Shown here: in pieces, positions 61,174 to 64,000 of the stretch
Position numbering within the stretch: the first letter of the stretch is position 1
Layout of the letters: each line of letters begins with the position of its first letter
Source of the DNA: Cupriavidus sp. WGlv3
GTDB taxonomy: Bacteria; Pseudomonadota; Gammaproteobacteria; Burkholderiales; Burkholderiaceae
Assembly (NCBI RefSeq): GCF_023952475.1
Contig: NZ_JALHRX010000017.1
Location: forward strand, 1 to 64,000
Direction: 5' to 3'
DNA length: 64,000 nt
Position numbers and translations under genes: made by a program
Notes under the pieces: model-generated
The model's database searches: none
What the model saw: only the letters and a program-made list of their open reading frames with translations
What the model was told of the DNA's origin: nothing

Positions 61174-62634
61174 ATGTTGCCAAAGCGTTCCTTTGCCGCC
61201 CTCTTCGCTGCCAGCCTGGCAAGCGCTTGTGCCGTCGGCCCGGACTTTGTGAAGCCCGACGTACCGGTCCCGCAGCGATTCCAGGGCCAGACCGCAGTCG
61301 ACCAGCGAACGGCCGGTCCCACAGCCGATCTGTCCAGGTGGTGGGCCGGCTTTGGCGATGCGCAACTGACGCGGTTCGTACAACTCGCACTGGAACAGAA
61401 CCTGGACCTGGCGCAGGCCTTCGCCCGCGTCACGCAAACCCGTGCCGGCCTTGGGGCAGCCAACGCCGCCCTGCTACCCTCCGGCAATATCACCGGCCAG
61501 GCGGCACGGGCATACCAGTCCGTCGAAACCCCTCTGGGCCGCGTGCTGAGTGCGACGCCGGGCTTCGACCGCTACGGCAACGCTTTTGAAGCCGATGCCA
61601 GCGCAAGCTGGGAGCTGGACGTATTCGGCGGCCTGCGCCGTGGGCGCGAGGCGGCCCTGGCCGACTACCAGGCTTCCCAGGCGGGCGCGGTCGCCACGCG
61701 ACTGGCCGTGGCCGCACAGACTGCCGATATCTACATCGCCATCCGCGGCTTGCAGACGCGACTGAAGGTGGCGCGCCACCAGGCGCAGACGCAGCAGGAT
61801 TTGCTCTCCACCGTCAACCTGCTGTACGGCAAGGGACTGGCGGCCGAGCTTCAGGTCAGGCAGGCCGAAGGCGCGCTGGCGCAGGTTCGCGCTGCCATCC
61901 CGCAGCTCGAAGCAGCCCTCGATGCGGCCATGAACGCGCTGGACGTGATGCTCGGCTCGCTGCCGGGCACGCATCGGGCTGAATTTGCGCAAGGCGCGGA
62001 CATCCCAATCGCGCCGCAACTGACAACGACCGGAGCGCCTGGCGAGTTGCTGAGACGCCGCCCCGACCTGATCGTCGCCGAGCGTCGGCTGGCGGCTGCC
62101 AACGCGCGCATCGGCGTCGCCATGGCGGAGTACTATCCGAAGTTCTCGCTCGGCGGCCTGCTGGGCAGTGCCACCTCGTTGGGTGCCGGAAGCCTGTTCG
62201 GCAGCGGCGCCAGCCAGTTTGCCGGCGTGCTCGGCCTGCGCTGGCGCCTGTTCGATTTCGGCCGCATCGATGCGCAAATCGACCAGGCCAGGGGCCAAGA
62301 GGCAGAGATGCTCGCCGCGTACCGGCTCGCCGTGCTGCGCGCCGCGGAAGACGTGGAAAACGCCTTCTCTGCGCTGGTCAAGCGCGAGGAGCAGGCGGCC
62401 GTGCTCGCGCAAGGCGTGGACTCGCTTGGCCGCGCCCGGAATGCTTCGTTTGCCGCCTACCAGAAAGGCGTCGTCAGCCTGATCGAAGTCTTGCAAGCCG
62501 ATGACAGCCTGTTGCGCGCGTCAGATGCGCGCGCGCAGGTGCAAGCGGAGGCGGCGCGCGCGGCCGTCGCGGCATTCAAGGCGCTGGGCGGTGGCTGGCA
62601 GCCGGACGAATCGGCAGCCGTTGCCAGCAACTAG
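61174..62634 (+). CDS. RND outer-membrane factor, NodT family lipoprotein
   Basis: 486 residues with GGAAGA before the ATG at 61174. Lipoprotein signal KRSFAALFAASLASAC (lipobox ASAC), then the typical AVGPDFVKPDVPVPQRF. Two OEP repeats follow, including DLSRWWAGFGDAQLTRFVQLALEQNLDLAQAFARVTQTRAG and PGELLRRRPDLIVAERRLAAANARIGVAMAEYYPKFSLGGLLG. It forms the trimeric outer-membrane channel of the pump. It is divergent from TetR and transcribed apart from the adaptor/transporter, yet carries the same operator type, so the two units should be induced together. Confidence 0.92.
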   Translation: MLPKRSFAALFAASLASACAVGPDFVKPDVPVPQRFQGQTAVDQRTAGPTADLSRWWAGFGDAQLTRFVQLALEQNLDLAQAFARVTQTRAGLGAANAALLPSGNITGQAARAYQSVETPLGRVLSATPGFDRYGNAFEADASASWELDVFGGLRRGREAALADYQASQAGAVATRLAVAAQTADIYIAIRGLQTRLKVARHQAQTQQDLLSTVNLLYGKGLAAELQVRQAEGALAQVRAAIPQLEAALDAAMNALDVMLGSLPGTHRAEFAQGADIPIAPQLTTTGAPGELLRRRPDLIVAERRLAAANARIGVAMAEYYPKFSLGGLLGSATSLGAGSLFGSGASQFAGVLGLRWRLFDFGRIDAQIDQARGQEAEMLAAYRLAVLRAAEDVENAFSALVKREEQAAVLAQGVDSLGRARNASFAAYQKGVVSLIEVLQADDSLLRASDARAQVQAEAARAAVAAFKALGGGWQPDESAAVASN

Positions 62635-62685
62635 CCCGCATACGGCAGCGGATCCCCGCGCAACGCACTCCGCCTTGGCTGCGGG

Positions 62686-63987
62686 TCACAGCGACTTCAG
62701 ATACTCCGCCAGGTCGGCAATATCCTGGCTGCTCAGCCCCAGTCCCCGCTTGGTGTTGTAGGTCGTCACGACATCCGACAAAGTCGCCGCGGAGCCGTCA
62801 TGGAAATAAGGAGGGTGTTGCCATGCCCCCTTGAGCGGCGTGGTCCGGTATTGCTTGGTTGCGGAGCGCGAGGCATAGCTTGGGCTCTCGGGTTCCGCCA
62901 TCGAGTCGGCGGGCGGGTGAAGGAGCGAGTTGGCATCGGTAAATGCCGGGCCACTATGGCATGTGGCGCACCGGCCCGCGCCTTCGAAGAGAGCCTTGCC
63001 CCGCAGTGCCGCCACAGGGTTGAAACTGCCAGCCGGTGGCGGCGGAGCGCCCAGGGACAGCTGATACGCTTGCAGGGCCGGAAGCTTGCTGGTGACAAGG
63101 TCCACCGAGCCGTTCGTGATGGAGATATTCAGGCGCGGTTCGGATACGGAGCCAAGGCCGCCCATCTGGGAGACGGCGACATACCGGTTCCAGTACATGA
63201 TGTCTTCGCCATCGCCGGTAAAGGTAATGCGATGAATGCCGGCCAGCCCGAAGGCGGGCGGTATCACGACCGGCTTGCTGAGGCCGTCGATATTGTTGCG
63301 AGGGTCATACTTGCCTGCCCCCCAGGCGTTGAGGACCTTTTTCATGGCCTCGTCAATGGCCGGGGACAGCGCGATGATGGCGCCGGGATTGAGATCCCGG
63401 TTGGGCCATCCGTCCAGCCGCTTGCCGATGCCCGGCGCGAACGAGTTGTCCACCGTCGAATGACAGAGCGCGCAGGTAGTGCCGACGCGGGTCAGCCTGT
63501 CGACCCCATTGACGGTCTCGACGGTCCCCTGGAGGCCGACGACCGCGTTCAGTTTCAGCAGCGCCACCGTCGTAGCCGGGCTCTTGAGGTCGATCGTGCC
63601 ATTGCGGATCCCGTTTGCGATAGCCTCGGGCAAGGCCTCGGCGTCCACCTTGAGGCCGACGGAGAATGCGGTCAAGGGATCCACCGAGCTGGCGATGACC
63701 TCGTGCATCCTCAGCTGATCGGTCCACTTCGCTTCGTCCCCGAAGGTGTCGAAGCGAAAGATCTGCTTGCCCTGCTCGACCAGGGCCTTCTGCGCCGCTT
63801 CCGTGCTGGCCGCATCCGTTCCTCCCCCTCCAGAACTGCCGCCACATGCCGCGGCCGCCCCCACTGCGGCTGCCGTGATCAGTGCATTGGCCAGCCTCCG
63901 TCCAGCCATCTGCTGCCTCGCTGGCTGCCGCAGCGGTACCGGCTGCACTTCCGTTTCAGGTGTCAGTGCGGAGAGTTGCTTTTTCAT
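62686..63987 (-). CDS. Di-haem cytochrome c peroxidase/MauG-like lipoprotein
   Basis: 433 residues; AAGGACG precedes the ATG at 63985-63987. An N-terminal basic stretch and hydrophobic segment (RRLANALITAAAVGAAAACGGSSGGGG) end in a probable lipobox AAAC and a Gly/Ser linker. Two haem c motifs: CALCHS at about residue 175 and CATCHS at about 340. The C-terminal YRTTPLKGAWQHPPYFHDGSAATLSDVVTTYN...LSSQDIADLAEYLKSL is the di-haem peroxidase/MauG pattern. It should be anchored in the periplasm and either reduce peroxide or accept electrons from an oxidase. No partner gene is visible before the window end. Confidence 0.85.
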   Translation of the reverse strand: MKKQLSALTPETEVQPVPLRQPARQQMAGRRLANALITAAAVGAAAACGGSSGGGGTDAASTEAAQKALVEQGKQIFRFDTFGDEAKWTDQLRMHEVIASSVDPLTAFSVGLKVDAEALPEAIANGIRNGTIDLKSPATTVALLKLNAVVGLQGTVETVNGVDRLTRVGTTCALCHSTVDNSFAPGIGKRLDGWPNRDLNPGAIIALSPAIDEAMKKVLNAWGAGKYDPRNNIDGLSKPVVIPPAFGLAGIHRITFTGDGEDIMYWNRYVAVSQMGGLGSVSEPRLNISITNGSVDLVTSKLPALQAYQLSLGAPPPPAGSFNPVAALRGKALFEGAGRCATCHSGPAFTDANSLLHPPADSMAEPESPSYASRSATKQYRTTPLKGAWQHPPYFHDGSAATLSDVVTTYNTKRGLGLSSQDIADLAEYLKSL

Positions 63988-64000
63988 GATCGACGTCCTT

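Overview
The window is 64 kb of G+C-rich DNA with dense coding on both strands. Shine-Dalgarno starts, Burkholderiales-type porins, tripartite-free oligopeptide ABC importers, many LysR/GntR-MocR/Lrp/TetR regulators and an RND pump point to a betaproteobacterium of the Burkholderiaceae, most likely Cupriavidus or a close relative. This assignment is by recognition, not by a search. No rRNA, tRNA, IS element, phage gene or CRISPR array was seen. The content is accessory catabolism, transport and regulation of the kind often carried on a second replicon.

Layout. 1-7.8 kb: the end of an amino-acid permease, two secreted cupins, a DUF6130-like protein, an OYE-type ene-reductase, a RidA protein, two LysR regulators, an AhpD-like protein and a divergent MocR regulator. 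7.9-11.4 kb: a minus-strand operon of a HAD type II protein, an IlvD/Edd sugar-acid dehydratase and a GhrA-type 2-hydroxyacid dehydrogenase. 11.7-14.8 kb: a CbbR-like LysR divergent from a HAD-fold protein that has lost its catalytic residues and an NDH-2-like flavoprotein. 15-19.3 kb: a FAD amine/amino-acid oxidoreductase, an aldehyde dehydrogenase and a CitE-like lyase. 19.5-21.5 kb: a stand-alone AraC DNA-binding domain, an Lrp regulator and a tandem GNAT. 22-28.7 kb: an oligopeptide-type ABC importer (two permeases and a fused double ATPase) followed by GabD and GabT. 28.9-35.4 kb: a Tat-exported binding protein, a second class III aminotransferase, a bicupin, a second GNAT and a small unknown protein. 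35.5-46.6 kb: acetyl-CoA synthetase, porin, then a minus-strand run of HAD2, FAD oxidoreductase, a second Tat-exported binding protein and GhrA2, then AspA and an M20 amidohydrolase. 47-52.5 kb: a Fur-boxed TonB receptor, a tartrate/malate dehydrogenase and a low-G+C pair (ornithine-cyclodeaminase family and threonine-dehydratase family). 52.6-64 kb: a zinc-ribbon/cyclase/AAA/TPR regulator, a TetR-controlled RND pump with a divergent outer-membrane factor, and a di-haem cytochrome lipoprotein.

How it fits together. Several gene types occur twice: HAD type II, GhrA, Tat-exported binding protein, tandem GNAT, FAD amine oxidoreductase, aldehyde dehydrogenase and class III aminotransferase. This suggests two related routes for uptake and oxidation of an amine, amino acid or small peptide, ending in semialdehydes, hydroxy acids and TCA intermediates. 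The two binding proteins are near-identical. An 88-bp upstream module with a GG-N10-GC (sigma-54-like) core lies upstream of both SBP1 and the HAD2-to-GhrA2 run. The most interesting points are this duplicated promoter module, the matching 24-bp GTGAC-N14-GTCAC operators at both pump promoters, the foreign-looking cyclodeaminase/dehydratase pair, and two kinds of HAD protein whose active sites do not match the expected enzyme.
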